From: Halocafeteria seosinensis
Lineage: Eukaryota > Sar > Bigyra > Bicosoecida
Length of the DNA stretch: 61,530 nucleotides
Assembly (NCBI GenBank): GCA_001687465.1
Contig: LVLI01000366.1
Location: 1-61,530, forward strand
Reading direction: 5' to 3'
Translations under genes and position numbers: made by a program
Shown here: one piece after another, positions 24,116 to 34,303 of the stretch
How the letters are laid out: each line of letters begins with the position of its first letter
Position numbering within the stretch: position 1 is the first letter of the stretch
Notes under the pieces: generated by a model
Databases searched by the model: none
Told to the model about the DNA's origin: nothing
What the model saw: the letters and a program-made list of their open reading frames with translations, nothing else

Positions 24116-24171
24116 AGGACTCTACTGTACATACAGGAGCGCACCACTTCTCGGTGCGTTTCCTCTTCCTG

Positions 24172-24190
24172 CCCGTGTATTATACACGGG
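24172..24190. repeat. perfect 9-bp palindrome
   Basis: CCCGTGTATTATACACGGG has nine paired bases around a single central T. The stem extends outward by CCTG/CAGG after one bulged base. It is about 290 bp upstream of the secreted glycoprotein start. Confidence 0.75.
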
Positions 24191-24349
24191 ACAGGACGGT
24201 GTATAGTAACGCTCTGTTCAACTGGGTGTTTCCTTATCATGTCTTCTTGTCCGGAGATGGTATTGGGTATCAATGTAAATGCCAGAACGACAGAGACGGT
24301 TCTAAGTATTCGGCGGCGCTGAAGGATGGTGAATGTTGCGAGCTGTGAT

Positions 24350-24395
24350 AGTAGCAGTGTGTATTATTTGTGGCCTACCGGCTAAGTGGAAATGT
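24350..24395 (+). repeat. hairpin-element copy D (stem missing)
   Basis: AGTGTGTATTATTTGTGG, then CCTACCGGCTAAGTGGAAAT. It matches the first half of copies A, B and C and lies 85 bp upstream of the next gene's ATG. Confidence 0.75.
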
Positions 24396-24479
24396 GATGA
24401 GGGAATGGTTACTTGTCCTCAATGCAAACTGAAGCATTTGATCACTACTGTAATCTAATACTGTGCAGTTCGATTCAAG

Positions 24480-25497
24480 ATGAAGATTATTCGTAGCGTC
24501 CTAGGTGCTGGGCTGCTGATCGGCGGCCTTGCCGGTAAGGTTTGCTCCATTTGATCACCGAACTTCTCAATGCTTTGACATAAAGTATGAGTTTGCAGCA
24601 GTTGCCAACGCGTCCTGTGACTCCGGCACTATCGAGCTCATCTCCATGTCACCCGCCAACTGTCATCCGGGCTGCGATGGATCGTGCGCGCAGGCATACC
24701 AACTCACTATCAGTGGCGACACAGGCACCTTTGTGCCGGTGGGTGCAAGTGCCTGCACTTGTTATACTTTTCAAGTCGATTACGACTCTGCCTCCAAACG
24801 TCTAAATTGGGAGCTTAACGGTGAGAACGCCCAAGGTTTTGCGGATGGCGAGCAAGTCCGTATGGACTTTTACAGTGGCTCCTGTACGCTGAAATACATC
24901 GTAACAGACGGCTGTGTCCTCGGGGTCAGTCAGGCTACCGCTACGCCTTCAGCTACATGTAGTCCTTCGCCGACTGTGTCGTCGTCAGTGACTCCTTCTG
25001 GAAGTCCGACGACGTCCCTTAGTCCATTAGCAAGTAGCACCTTCTCGTCCTCCGCTTCCCCGAGCGTATTGCCCATTGCTACTCCACAAATCCTGATCAA
25101 CAACAAAAAAAGTGGGGAGGCAGCGGTCCTCCCATGTGGAAAACAAGGAATTGACGTGACCGTATTGAGCGATAGAAAATTCAACGCAGTCTCTATTAAT
25201 GTCGGAACTGTTGTCATTGGCACCTATCCTTTCTTAGGGACGAATACTACACGAGGGAGAGTGACGGGAATGAAGATGAGAGATGTTAATGGAGACTTGG
25301 AAACTGACGCAATACTTCGTTGGATTGGGCCTGTTGGCATGTCAATTTATAACGAGACAGTGGTGTTACTAATTACGGGTTTGACAGACCAAGATCTGCA
25401 GTTTGAGGGTGCGGTAGAAGTTCGGGTAGTTGGTAACCAGTTTAGGCAACGCGAGCTTGAGATTGCCGAGCGGCTCTATACGAATCCAATGAGCTGA
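24480..25497 (+). CDS. secreted Cys-rich protein with a Ser/Thr/Pro linker
   Basis: Exons 24480..24534 and 24599..25497 (64-nt intron) give 317 residues. Exon 1 encodes a signal peptide (MKIIRSVLGAGLLIGGLA); the splice joins it in frame to a Cys-rich domain of about 110 residues with motifs such as CHPGCDGSCAQAYQL and ACTCYTFQV. A mucin-like Ser/Thr/Pro stretch of about 50 residues follows (ATPSATCSPSPTVSSSV onward), then a C-terminal domain of about 130 residues with N-glycosylation sites and DVNGDLETDAILRW. The last part resembles repeats in bacterial-type secreted proteins that mention conversion of fundamental quantities, but I cannot name the family. It sits alone among element fragments, between inverted element ends. 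The splice into a clean signal peptide supports a real gene. Confidence 0.75.
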
Positions 25498-26371
25498 CGT
25501 TTCCAGAGTAGTAATCCGGTCGGTTAGCAGGCCTTCATCAGGACCCGGGAAGCGGGGGGTGTACACCGGCGTCGCCGAGCTGATTTCAGAGTCCCCCGCC
25601 ATCTGGAGGCGTGTAGTGTACCCAGGGGGGGGGGGGAGTACTATCAACTATACCACCTTTATTATGAATAATTACTGCATTGATACAAATCTATATCAGT
25701 TAAGCGTTGACTTACGGCCATTATAAACAGGCCAGATATCTACTAAATATGGCGGGACTTCCAGGAACAGCGGGCCCGTCGCTGCTTAACACGGGCGCAT
25801 ACCGCTCCTCGCTAAGAGGATGCGGTCAACTCCCCGGCGGATGGGCTATCTGTCACATATGTGTGTGTTTGTGTCCCTTGGCAGCACCTCCGTTTGGTTA
25901 TTAGAGAAAGATATGGGTGCCGAGAAGATATCATAGGAAAGTAAGAGTGCATATTCTTGTAATTATTTCCCTTACCGTTGATATAGGAGCCGTATCTGCT
26001 TGGCAGATTGGCGCGGACAGCAATGCAAGTTGCTGCGTTGCTTTGATGATAGACAGCAGCGTAAGCAGGAGTTGACAACAAAACAATATGAAAAGTATAA
26101 AAGCCAGAAGTTAATCAAGGAAGAAAAAGCGTCTTTTACCCTACGTATCACCTGGAAGTTCTAACACAAGGCCAGCCTAAATCAAGATCCATCCACAGAA
26201 GCTCAAGAATACATGTAGGAGCATCGGCTATGGAAGGATAATAAAGCGAAAACTGCCTTATGATGACGAAGATGAGACATCGGAAAACAATGAGATAGGA
26301 GAAGCAAGTGGGCAGGGCTACGTTTGCAGTCGGCCCTTCTAAATTCTTGACATCCAGAGTGTCTGTCACAT
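25498..26371. other. gene-free stretch with one dispersed repeat
   Basis: No coding exon is visible. An uninterrupted G run lies at 25624-25635. A copy of the CTATCTGTCACAT element is at 25755-25880. A short CTGTCACATATGCG match is at 26364-26377. Confidence 0.6.
25755..25880 (+). repeat. dispersed CTATCTGTCACAT element
   Basis: CCAGGAACAGCGGG, then ACACGGGCGCATACCGCTCC, CTAAGAGGATGCGGTCAACT, CCCCGGCGGATG and GGCTATCTGTCACATATGTG with (TG)n. The match to 26935-27030 is nearly perfect over about 85 bp. Confidence 0.8.
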
Positions 26372-26638
26372 ATGCGTCAAACAACCCAAGGGGTAATCAT
26401 GGGTAATGGTTTCTCTTGCTTAGACTGGCCGCCTAGAGCTACGCACACGGTAGATGATGTCGAGAGGTTTATCGACTTCAGGCTCCATGACAAGCGGATC
26501 GTCGTCCACTGGAAGGGATACCCAGAGGCAGCACGGACGTGGGAACCGTTTTCGTGGCTTCAGAAGGCCCTGGGCACTGCGCAGCCGCACCTTCTTCGAC
26601 CTCGAACAGGAGATGTACTTCAATCTGAGCTATGTTGA
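26372..26638 (+). pseudogene. chromodomain fragment of a mobile element
   Basis: An 88-codon frame holds a recognisable chromodomain: VERFIDFRLHDKRIVVHWKG, then YPEAARTWEPFSWLQKAL. The order of VE..(I/V)D.R, WKGYP and TWEP is diagnostic. It runs directly into the right copy of the inverted element end, in a neighbouring frame. Chromodomains at the end of an element's last gene are known from chromovirus integrases, and also occur in some DNA transposons, so the class is open. No upstream integrase or reverse transcriptase motif is visible, so this is a truncated copy. Confidence 0.7.
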
Positions 26639-27045
26639 CGAAACTGAGGTGGACGGAACTCCTGGGGAGCCACCTCCGGCGTCAGGTGGTGGCTTGTCAT
26701 TGGTCACAACTGTTGCGTCTGGACCAACACTTACGATTGTAATCCTGCCTGCGCTGCTGCAAGTTGCAACCGGTTCTGGCGTCGCTACGACGCTGTGGCA
26801 GGCTCAGGGTCTTCACCTGCCAGACTGAGCCTTGACGGTACCCCCGACATCGTGGGCGCAGGCATGGCTCCTCCTCCGATGCCCCCTGAGCAAAACCAGT
26901 GTTGTGTTCCCTCACGGCGCATGTCAGCAAGGCTGCAGGAACAGCGGAACACGGGCGCATACCGCTCCTCGCTAAGAGGATGCGGTCAACTCCCCGGCCG
27001 ATGGGCTATCTGTGACGTATGTGTGTTTTCTGGCCACCTAGGAAC
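26545..27045 (+). mobile_element. right copy of the inverted element end
   Basis: This covers the tail of the chromodomain frame, the MYFNLSYVDETEVDGT frame (shifted relative to the chromodomain frame), GAGMAPPPMPPEQ, and the terminal AAGAGGATGCGGTCAACTCC..CTATCTGTGACGTATG end. It pairs with 22955-23425 on the opposite strand. Unlike the left copy it retains the full 85-bp repeat end. Confidence 0.75.
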
Positions 27046-28449
27046 AGTTTAGTCCAGCGGACCTCCACTTTTCCCAGATCCCCAAGAGCCATTGAAGTTG
27101 TAAGAGACGCATGGTCTCACAGACAAGTTCATTGCCGCAGGCTCCGATGCAACCTCTCGCTCAGTGCAACTCCAAACACTGGCTTGCTGGATCCAGCAGC
27201 TGTTTTCTGGGACCAGGCAACGACCCTTGCGGCATCGAACTATAGATAATCCTGGAACGACGACACGCACTGTAGTGTAATCCTGACGGAAGATATTGAT
27301 GCTTCATCCTCAGCAATGTTTCATAGAGGTAAAATTGCTTGTGGGCCGGGCCAAGTGCAGTATCCTTTCTGGCTAGCAAAGCTGTTACAAACAGTGTTCA
27401 TAGCTGACGACGTCCAAATTATGCACAGTGCTGTGGGTAGAATTAGCTTTCAGTAGATGAAGTCACGGTATTGGGAGAGTTCGGTAGCTGCTCATATTTC
27501 TGTGCAGTAGTACGCAGCTGGTTCACTACCTGCGGATACGAAGTACATGGAGATTCGAGCTGTTAGTCAATTGGGATAGGTGGTACTGTAGCCTTGTCTG
27601 TCTTCACGGTGCATGGATATAGTCGTGGTCCATTTAAATATCCAGCCGGTAGGCCATAAATTATACACTCTACTACTACAACTGCACACACACACATAGC
27701 GAGACAAATAGTCTCGCGTTTCTTCCTTTGTATAGTTAATAGAGCCGCTTCCACTCTCGCATGAGACATCTCTGTTTGAATTTTGCATCGACGCTCCGAT
27801 TATTGGCCAAGGTGCATGCGTGTGTATTGGTATTGCTCCTACCGGAAGACGTGTCTGCTACAGGTACACGAGTCGGTAACGAGTGCTTTATCAGTCGTTC
27901 AAATAAGTCGGTACCTGGATTTGTGCACAGTTGTTTCCGTCACGTACACACCAACCGCGTGCCCGATGCAAACGTAGAAAAGTGCTCCTTAATATACAAC
28001 TGTTTGCGAGTAAATAGGGGTGAAAGCTGTATTTTCACGCTTTTTATTGAGGAAGATGCTCGCCCTTCATGTTGTGCGAGTCGCACAGTGCGACCGCGCG
28101 TACGTTGAAGTTGCGTACTGAGAATTCAAATGGGGAAACTGGTTCATCAAACTAGCACCTACAGTAAAAGAGGTGCGGCTCCTCGGATCTAACGATAAAA
28201 GAGCACTTACCTACACCCTCGTGTTCTCATCTGATGGCTCAATTCTGGTATCACAGCTCATAATGCCTGGTTTATCAGTTGGAGAGGAGGACGGAGAAGC
28301 AATGGGCAGGAGGCAGAGCATCTGAAGTCCCACAAACTGCTCGGGAATCACTCGGGAGGGAGAAAGCAGTGCAGAGCCAGCGCACTTTCCGCAAGCTAAT
28401 AGCGTCTATCTACACGTATGTAAAATCCTGGATTCTAAACTGGGGCGTA
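27046..28449. other. gene-poor stretch with repeat fragments
   Basis: No intact gene is visible. It contains the partner of the 22.0 kb direct repeat (27545-27680) with the complement of the GGCCTACCGGCTAA core, and a CACACACACATA tract at 27685-27700. Open frames here are short and overlap one another. Confidence 0.55.
27545..27680. repeat. direct repeat, copy 2 (partner at 22020-22175)
   Basis: Same block order as the 22.0 kb copy, ending CAGCCGGTAGGCCATAAA then TTATACACTCTACTACTAC. The extra TACTACTA tail is also seen in hairpin copy B at 59.88 kb, which ties the two repeat types together. Confidence 0.8.
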
Positions 28450-29432
28450 GGGATCACGGCGGCAGTTCTCGGTATTGGACTGCGCGGGATCGCACAAGTC
28501 AGCTGCTGCGCTTGAGGTGTTGCAGGAGTACCCGATGATCGTCCCACTGTTCGCTCCTCCACGGGTGACGACAGTGCTGCAGCCTCTTGATAAGACCTTT
28601 TTCGCTCCATTCAAGAAACTTTTGAAATTGTCCGTCTCCCGATTCATGCTGTCGTGTGGCAACAAGCTCTGCTCTCTTCCTGCTCGGGACAGACCGACCT
28701 TAAGCAGTGCATGGCGAACAAAAATATAATGCAGCACCTTACTTCCGAATGGATTCCAAGCTGCCTCAAGCGCACGTCTCCCAAAGGTGTTCGTAGAGAT
28801 TGGAATGAAGTTTGTTGTGGAGTGTTCCTTATGTTGGAAAATAGGCTGCACCACTCGCAGGTCGACCCAGACTCTTCATTCTGGGAATGTCATTTACAGA
28901 AGGCATAACAATGGACGAACTTCCATGAGACTGCCAAGCTAAAAGTATACTTCACGGTGATTTTCTGTCGCACTATGGGATACCTTATCTGAAGAACCTG
29001 TGTCATGAGAGGAAGCTGAAAGTGACTGGCACCAAGAACCAGCTGGTCGACAGACTGCAGAAGTTCCAGAGGAACACGAGGAATTCTCAGTTGGTGTTGA
29101 AGACGAAAATGAAGAGGACACAGACGCATCTCAAGACGAAGTAGAGGACATCATTACTTACGAAGCTGAGGAGAACGGGGCTTCTGAACATGAGGAAGAA
29201 GGTCCCGCCGAGGCCGAGCTTGAAGATGAGGACTGGACGCATTATTCGAAATTGAGCAATTCGTTAGATACATCGAGGAATTAGATGCGATGGAAGTAAA
29301 ATGGGAGGGCTATGACAGCAGAAATAACCCCGAAGAACCCTGCACGAAACTCGTTATAGACCTCGGAAGAAGGCAGTGAGCCGTCCGGTAGTGGACCTCT
29401 ATCAAGAACCGGCCCGTAAAAGGCGCAAATGA
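28450..29432 (+). pseudogene. decayed pogo/Tigger-like DDE transposase with SAP and chromo domains
   Basis: The remains read left to right but jump frames at least four times. First, FSVLDCAGSHKSAAALEV and LFAPPRVTTVLQPLDKTFFA fit the DDE_1 superfamily (D..SH, then PP..T..LQPLD). Next is a tryptophan-containing C-terminal part (TSEWIPSCLKRTSPKG). From 28970 a SAP motif follows: YLKNLCHERKLKVTGTKNQL with VDRL. An acidic linker comes at 29095-29250, then a chromodomain-like block at 29240-29340 (FEIEQFVRYIEELDAMEVKW, EGYD). The tail ends in a basic ARKRRK. The N-terminal DNA-binding part and first catalytic Asp are not visible. The frameshifts make it a relic. Confidence 0.75.
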
Positions 29433-29439
29433 TGCTATT

Positions 29440-30060
29440 TAGCTACGTTTTTTGCACATACATGATTTCTTTACACGTAACATACTGGAATACAACGCAC
29501 ATTCCTATTAAACGACCTGCATTGTGCTCTGCGTATAGCGCTACCTGGAATTTTGCAGCGTCTGTATCACGGCAGACGCAGACAAGATGAACTTGACCGT
29601 TCACTATATGCGGCAACTTATACACACACAACAAAACAAGCACCCCTTGAAGTTGCACGAGCACTAAATGCCACTTAGCTTATGAGCGATAATTGTATTA
29701 CAAGCAATCCACTCCCACGATTGTGCGTCAATGAGCAGCGTCATGCTCGGCTTGTGAAGGTCGCCTGTGCAGCGCAGCCGGGGCCGGAGAATCGTTTCGG
29801 TATGTTTTGCACAACAAATTGTCAACAATGGTCGTCCAGAGTGCTATATACATGCTTCATAAAGAATATGCTTGTACTACCAACCTGTGAGATCCAGGTA
29901 GCAGGCGTTTCCACCCCTGCATTTACAGGAAGTGAAAATCCAGCTACCGTGAGCCACAACTTGGGCTTTTTGTCATGATTTGGTTTCACGAAGCTTACAT
30001 ATCGTTTTTCGTCACACGTCCGGCGAATGACTTCCGAAGTGTCAATCAAAGAAGTGAGGG
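29440..30060. other. intergenic stretch, nothing recognised
   Basis: No convincing exon, repeat or RNA gene is seen between the transposase relic and the poly-A tract beside the tRNA gene. Confidence 0.5.
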
Positions 30061-30079
30061 AAAAAAAAAAAAAAAAAAA
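30061..30079 (-). terminator. Pol III terminator: long T run on the tRNA strand
   Basis: An uninterrupted run of 19 A on the plus strand is a T19 tract on the minus strand, 7 bases beyond the tRNA 3' end. RNA polymerase III stops at four or more T. Two undetermined bases (30085-30086) lie between this tract and the tRNA, probably because the homopolymer was hard to sequence. Confidence 0.8.
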
Positions 30080-30086
30080 GACATNN

Positions 30087-30158
30087 TGGACAATGAGGGA
30101 ATTGAACCCTCGGCCTTCCGCATGCAAAGCGGACGCTCTACCCCTGAGCTAATCGCCC
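30087..30158 (-). tRNA. tRNA-Ala (anticodon UGC)
   Basis: The 72-nt minus-strand sequence folds as a cloverleaf. The acceptor strand GGGCGAT pairs with ATTGTCC and includes the G3-U70 wobble that identifies alanine tRNA. The D arm is GCTCAGGGGTAGAGC, the anticodon stem TCCGC/GCGGA with loop TTTGCAT, and the T arm carries GGTTCAATTCC. The discriminator is A. No intron. The A and B box sequences expected for internal Pol III promotion are present. Confidence 0.96.
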
Positions 30159-30312
30159 GACTACCGACTAGGATGCGAGGGAAATGCTAGTTTCATCTAT
30201 AGTGCGCAACCCCACAGGGGAAAATAGTTGTCTATTATGCATGCTGATACCTTCCGCACAAAATCACATACACATTTCTTAGTCAAATAATGTCCATCCG
30301 TTTCCCCCAATT

Positions 30313-30669
30313 TTATTCGTTGAAGATTTTCTGGTATAGCTGTACGAATTGTTGCTTGTTGAGTCCTGAAAGCGCCGAGGGAGCTTTTGACGAAGCGCGT
30401 AGCATATCCTTGCATTCCTGGTTGTTCAGATTGATACCGAGCTCAGCTAGCATAGGCTGGAAATCTTCTATGGATATTCTGTCGTCCTTATTCGAGTCCA
30501 AGAGCTGCACAGCATTCAACGATGCGGTCATTAGGAGCCTTCCAGCGATGTGCAACGTGTTCAACGTGGCCACAAGTCACTTAACGCGCCACCAAAGGGC
30601 AGAGATACGTACTGAGAATAGTTCATCTAATAGCTTCCCTTCGGGGATGTTATCTTCTTGAGAACTCAT
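30313..30669 (-). CDS. small EF-hand calcium-binding protein
   Basis: Exons complement(30313..30504, 30613..30669) give 82 residues. The splice restores an EF-hand helix-loop-helix: LLDELFSLLDSNKDDRISIE, with the 12-residue loop DSNKDDRISIED (acidic at positions 1, 5, 6 and 12), followed by FQPMLAELGI. The second half (LSGLNKQQFVQLYQKIF) looks like a degenerate partner hand without calcium ligands. This is half the length of calmodulin. The 108-nt intron is the longest placed here. The gene is divergent from the two-pore channel, 476 bp away. Its role is unknown; calcium sensing is inferred from the loop. Confidence 0.8.
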
Positions 30670-31145
30670 TGTTAAAGGGTTTAGCCCTCTCTGTACTCTG
30701 TTGGCTCAACGTTAGTTGCCTTGAGGTAGCAAACTAGATGAAAGCTGAAAAGACAACGATGATCTTTCTGGTTTACTGGTCAAATGTATTGAGGATGGGG
30801 GCATGTCAGTGTCCTTTCGTTCATTCAAACCTACTAGAAATGTGGTCAGCTTGAACCCACGCATAACGCACAAGTGTCATTCTTTGTGGCGAGATGTGCC
30901 GCAAGGCACCGCATGCACTACACACGGTGTAAATGGTGCCACATTGTTGATACATTGATTCCGTCATATATAGGCGCGTGTATGTAGCGAGGTTGGATTG
31001 AGCTATTCCCCATGGTAACAACAGTGGAAAGACAAACGTGCTCGGAGGGGTTGTAGGCAACACTTGGTGCATGTGTGTGAACGGCACTATATGCACCAAG
31101 ACGGCCTTTGTTTGATTGGCCAATCTACCTGCGGGACATTGTGTC
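30670..31145. promoter_or_regulatory. shared upstream region of the EF-hand gene and the channel gene
   Basis: This is the 476-bp gap between divergent start codons. A GTATATATAG-like TATA stretch is not obvious; CCGTCATATATAGGCG (30961-30976) is the nearest AT-rich core. No long repeat is present. Confidence 0.35.
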
Positions 31146-34100
31146 ATGCAGTCTGATGACACACACCAGCGGCTCTTGCCTCCAGTGGTGGAGGAGATAG
31201 ACCCGCATACGAACATGATTGGGGAAGAGTACCCCGTCCAGTCAATAAATTCCACACAGGGAACGGAGCTGCCAAGGAAGAAGCCTCGTGTACGAGATAA
31301 GGCAGAACGGCGTTCAATCATCAGCAAATGGGCGCAGGAATTCAAGAGGGCGCGCTCTCAGGAAGAAGCGGCTCGTTATGCTGCTCTTCTCATTTCAGGT
31401 AAGGAATAGTACTTCCGGCCGCACATACAATATAGTCATGTTGGACATGAATGTGATTGGTACAGATGCGCTGCACGGACGCAACTTTGGTCACCGAGTC
31501 GATTTCAATGCAATGCGCATTAACGATGTAATCCGGAGTAAATGGTACTCGTTTTTGTTTGGACTAACGGTAGCTGTGGAAATGGCACTGGCTATAGTGG
31601 AACAACCGTCCTCTTTAAGAGGGCCCCCTGAAGGGTTTGAGCACTTAAATGAGGCGCTATTGGCCCCAGAGTACACAACTCTAATTGAATTATGCTGCCT
31701 CGGGTTATTAGGCATTGATGTGGTGTTGCGCTTTCACTATCTCGGATGGGGCCGATTCAAGAAGTCTTCGTATGTTTTGCACAAGACAGCACCAGGTCGT
31801 CGTTTCTGTGTTACTCCATGTACCGATTATCATGCAGGTGGGCTCTCTTCAAAACCATTTTCGTTGGAATTGCTTTATTTAACACAGTAATCAGTCTAGG
31901 GGCTCCTGTAATCCCACGTCTACATCGCGTGCTACGACCCGTGATGTTCGCAGCACACTTCAGAAACGTGTCGAAGATTTTCGGCAATCTGTTGATGTCA
32001 ATACCGCGAATTACGAACGTTTTTCTCCTTGTTCTTTTTCATGTGTTTTTCTTTGGGGTATTCGCACACATACTATTTGGAGGTATTGATGATCAGTCGT
32101 GCTCTCGTGGTCCCCCGGCTACATGCGAAGAAAATCCGCGGCTTCTTTGCTCCCCATTTGACAAATGTTGTACAGACTACTTTGGCACATTCTTAGGATC
32201 GCTGAACCAACTCTTTATTTTGCTCACGACTGCAAATTATCCGGTATGTGCACTAGTCGGAACGGCGATTTGTGCCGATGCTCTTCATGTCGCCGAGTGC
32301 TTGCAGGATGTTATGATGCCCGTTTACGATTGTCATCCCTGGAGTGCCTTATTTTTTGTTGCTTTTCTGACTATTGGACTTTACTTTATTATGAACATCG
32401 TACTTGCTGTGGTATATGGGGTGTTTCAGGATATGACAAGAGTAACTGTCTTAAACACAGTGACCAAAAGAGTAGAGGCTCTTGACGCGGCATATGACAT
32501 GATTGCCTCGAGTGACTACTTTACAACTCACAAAGAAAGTGAGGGAATTCCGACACAAGAACATGACAATGAGAACCAAAGTAAACGAAGCCTTTTTTCA
32601 ACAAACGAGGATCGCAAACGCAATACCCCAGCTGTTACTTACAATCTTCAGAAGAGTAATGAAGTTGGGCGCGTCGGTTTGAAAACTTGGTATGAGCTAA
32701 TGTCCTACTTAAGACCAGATCTTAAAGATATTCAGAAGGAAGTTTTATTTCACGCATTAGACGAAGATAGGAGAGATGCTTTGTCGAAGTATGTTGCTTG
32801 GAACTGTTCACTGACGTCAACAGGTTGTTTCACTAGCCTCATGTTCGCTTTGTAATCTTGCAGGGAAGAATTTAGGGAAGTCACGAATTTCATTGAAGTA
32901 GAGTTTCACTCTCCGTTTCGTGGACAGAAAAAAGATTATCAATGCTTCAACGGCGAGTATGCCTTACGTGTGCGAAACTTGCTCTGGCGGTATACAAACA
33001 GACGTTTATTCAAGTATATAGATGGATTTCTCCTTTTTGCCTATTGTGTCTTTATCGTCTTTGATCTCTCTTATAAGGGTCATTTAGCGCTGAAAATTGG
33101 TCTAGAAATCTTTACGTGGCTGTTCCTCGCAATCACAGTCCTAAAATACCTGGGACTGGGTTACAAGAAGTTCACGAGAGACAAGTATAATATCTTGGAT
33201 TCGATAGCTTTGCCTCTTGCTGGAATTGGTTATATCACTGGCATGCCCATACTCCAGTCACTGACATTCGTTAGGTAAGTCATTGGAGATCCGCTGTTCC
33301 TGAAAAACATCGCAAGCATCTTCCGTTTCTGACAGGTCGTTACGAGTGATTAAGGCAGCTGAACAGTTAGAGGAGTTCGGAAAGGTTATAAGGACCTCAA
33401 CAAGGATATCAGTAACGTTCTTACGATACATTGCTGTAATCTTCCTAGTATATTACATGTGGGCTATCGTCGGTAAGTAGCTGTTACTTCTCGTTAGCAA
33501 CAGCTGGGCTGAATAAAGTGGGATATACGTGTGCAGGCATGGAGCTCTTCGCTGGAACTATACACTACAAGCCTCAGTCGCATGCGCCATTCTTCGAAGG
33601 TAACGCAACCTTAGATTCGAAGTTGAAATGCACTGCTTATTATGGAGTAAGTTGAAGCTTCCTGGAAAGTTTCCAATCTGTGGACACTGACCCTTCACAT
33701 TTGGCGCAGAGCAAATATTGGTTTAACAATTTTAACCATTTATGGACTGCGCTTGTTACCCTGTTTGAGCAGATGGTTGTCAATAATTGGGCTATTGTAA
33801 TGATGGGGTATGCGTATGCAACAAATTTATGGGCGATGCTGTACTTTTACCTATGGTACTTCATCATGGTCATTGTCGTCTTGAATATAGTCACCGCGTT
33901 TTTATTGGAGGACTTCATGTTGATGAGTGCGAAAATAAAGGACGAGGACGATGGCATACGCGAAAAATGGGTGGAAAAGATAGAAACAGCACTTGACCTT
34001 TTGGGTATTCCTCGTAACAAATGGGTTATTACACGGAAGGCTCATCCTTTGCATCTATACGAAATGATGTTTGCAAACGATATTCACCAATGTTTGGAAG

Positions 34101-34303
34101 AAAACTGGGAGGACAGTTTCCACGATGACAGAACGAGAAGTAGAACAACCAGCGGGGACACAAGTGGTCCATATGCAGAGGGAAAGCTACAAGGAAACCA
34201 CCCACATAGGCAGTCACATATGCAGTTGGTCTCCGGTAGGAGACGAACCGTCAGTAATGCTGGTCCCACGGAGCAATCTCTGTTGATTGACACCACCGGT
34301 TGA
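31146..34303 (+). CDS. two-pore channel (TPC), voltage-gated cation channel superfamily
   Basis: Eight exons (31146..31398, 31436..31769, 31838..32243, 32307..32788, 32864..33274, 33336..33472, 33537..33646, 33710..34303) give 908 residues with two six-helix domains. Pore I is LFILLTTANYP spliced to DVMMPVYDCHPW, and pore II is LVTLFEQMVVNNWAIVMMG; both are TPC signatures. The S6 helices are LYFIMNIVLAVVYGVFQDM and IVVLNIVTAFLLEDF. The linker has an EF-hand loop DEDRRDALSKEE restored by splicing. Family members sit in endolysosomal or vacuolar membranes and pass sodium or calcium. The filter residues TAN/VNN are the animal type, while an EF-hand linker is typical of plant TPC1. The first intron is only 37 nt, so the exon 1 join is the least certain. 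Confidence 0.9.

Larger units (their letters stand above)
20867..24479. other. repeat-rich, gene-poor stretch upstream of the dynein gene
   Basis: No intact gene is visible in these 3.6 kb. The first few hundred bases should hold the dynein promoter. From about 22.0 kb it is a patchwork of dispersed repeats, listed separately, including an element end at 22955-23425. An open frame at 23507-23845 (minus) is Cys/Arg-rich and matches nothing I recognise. Confidence 0.6.
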
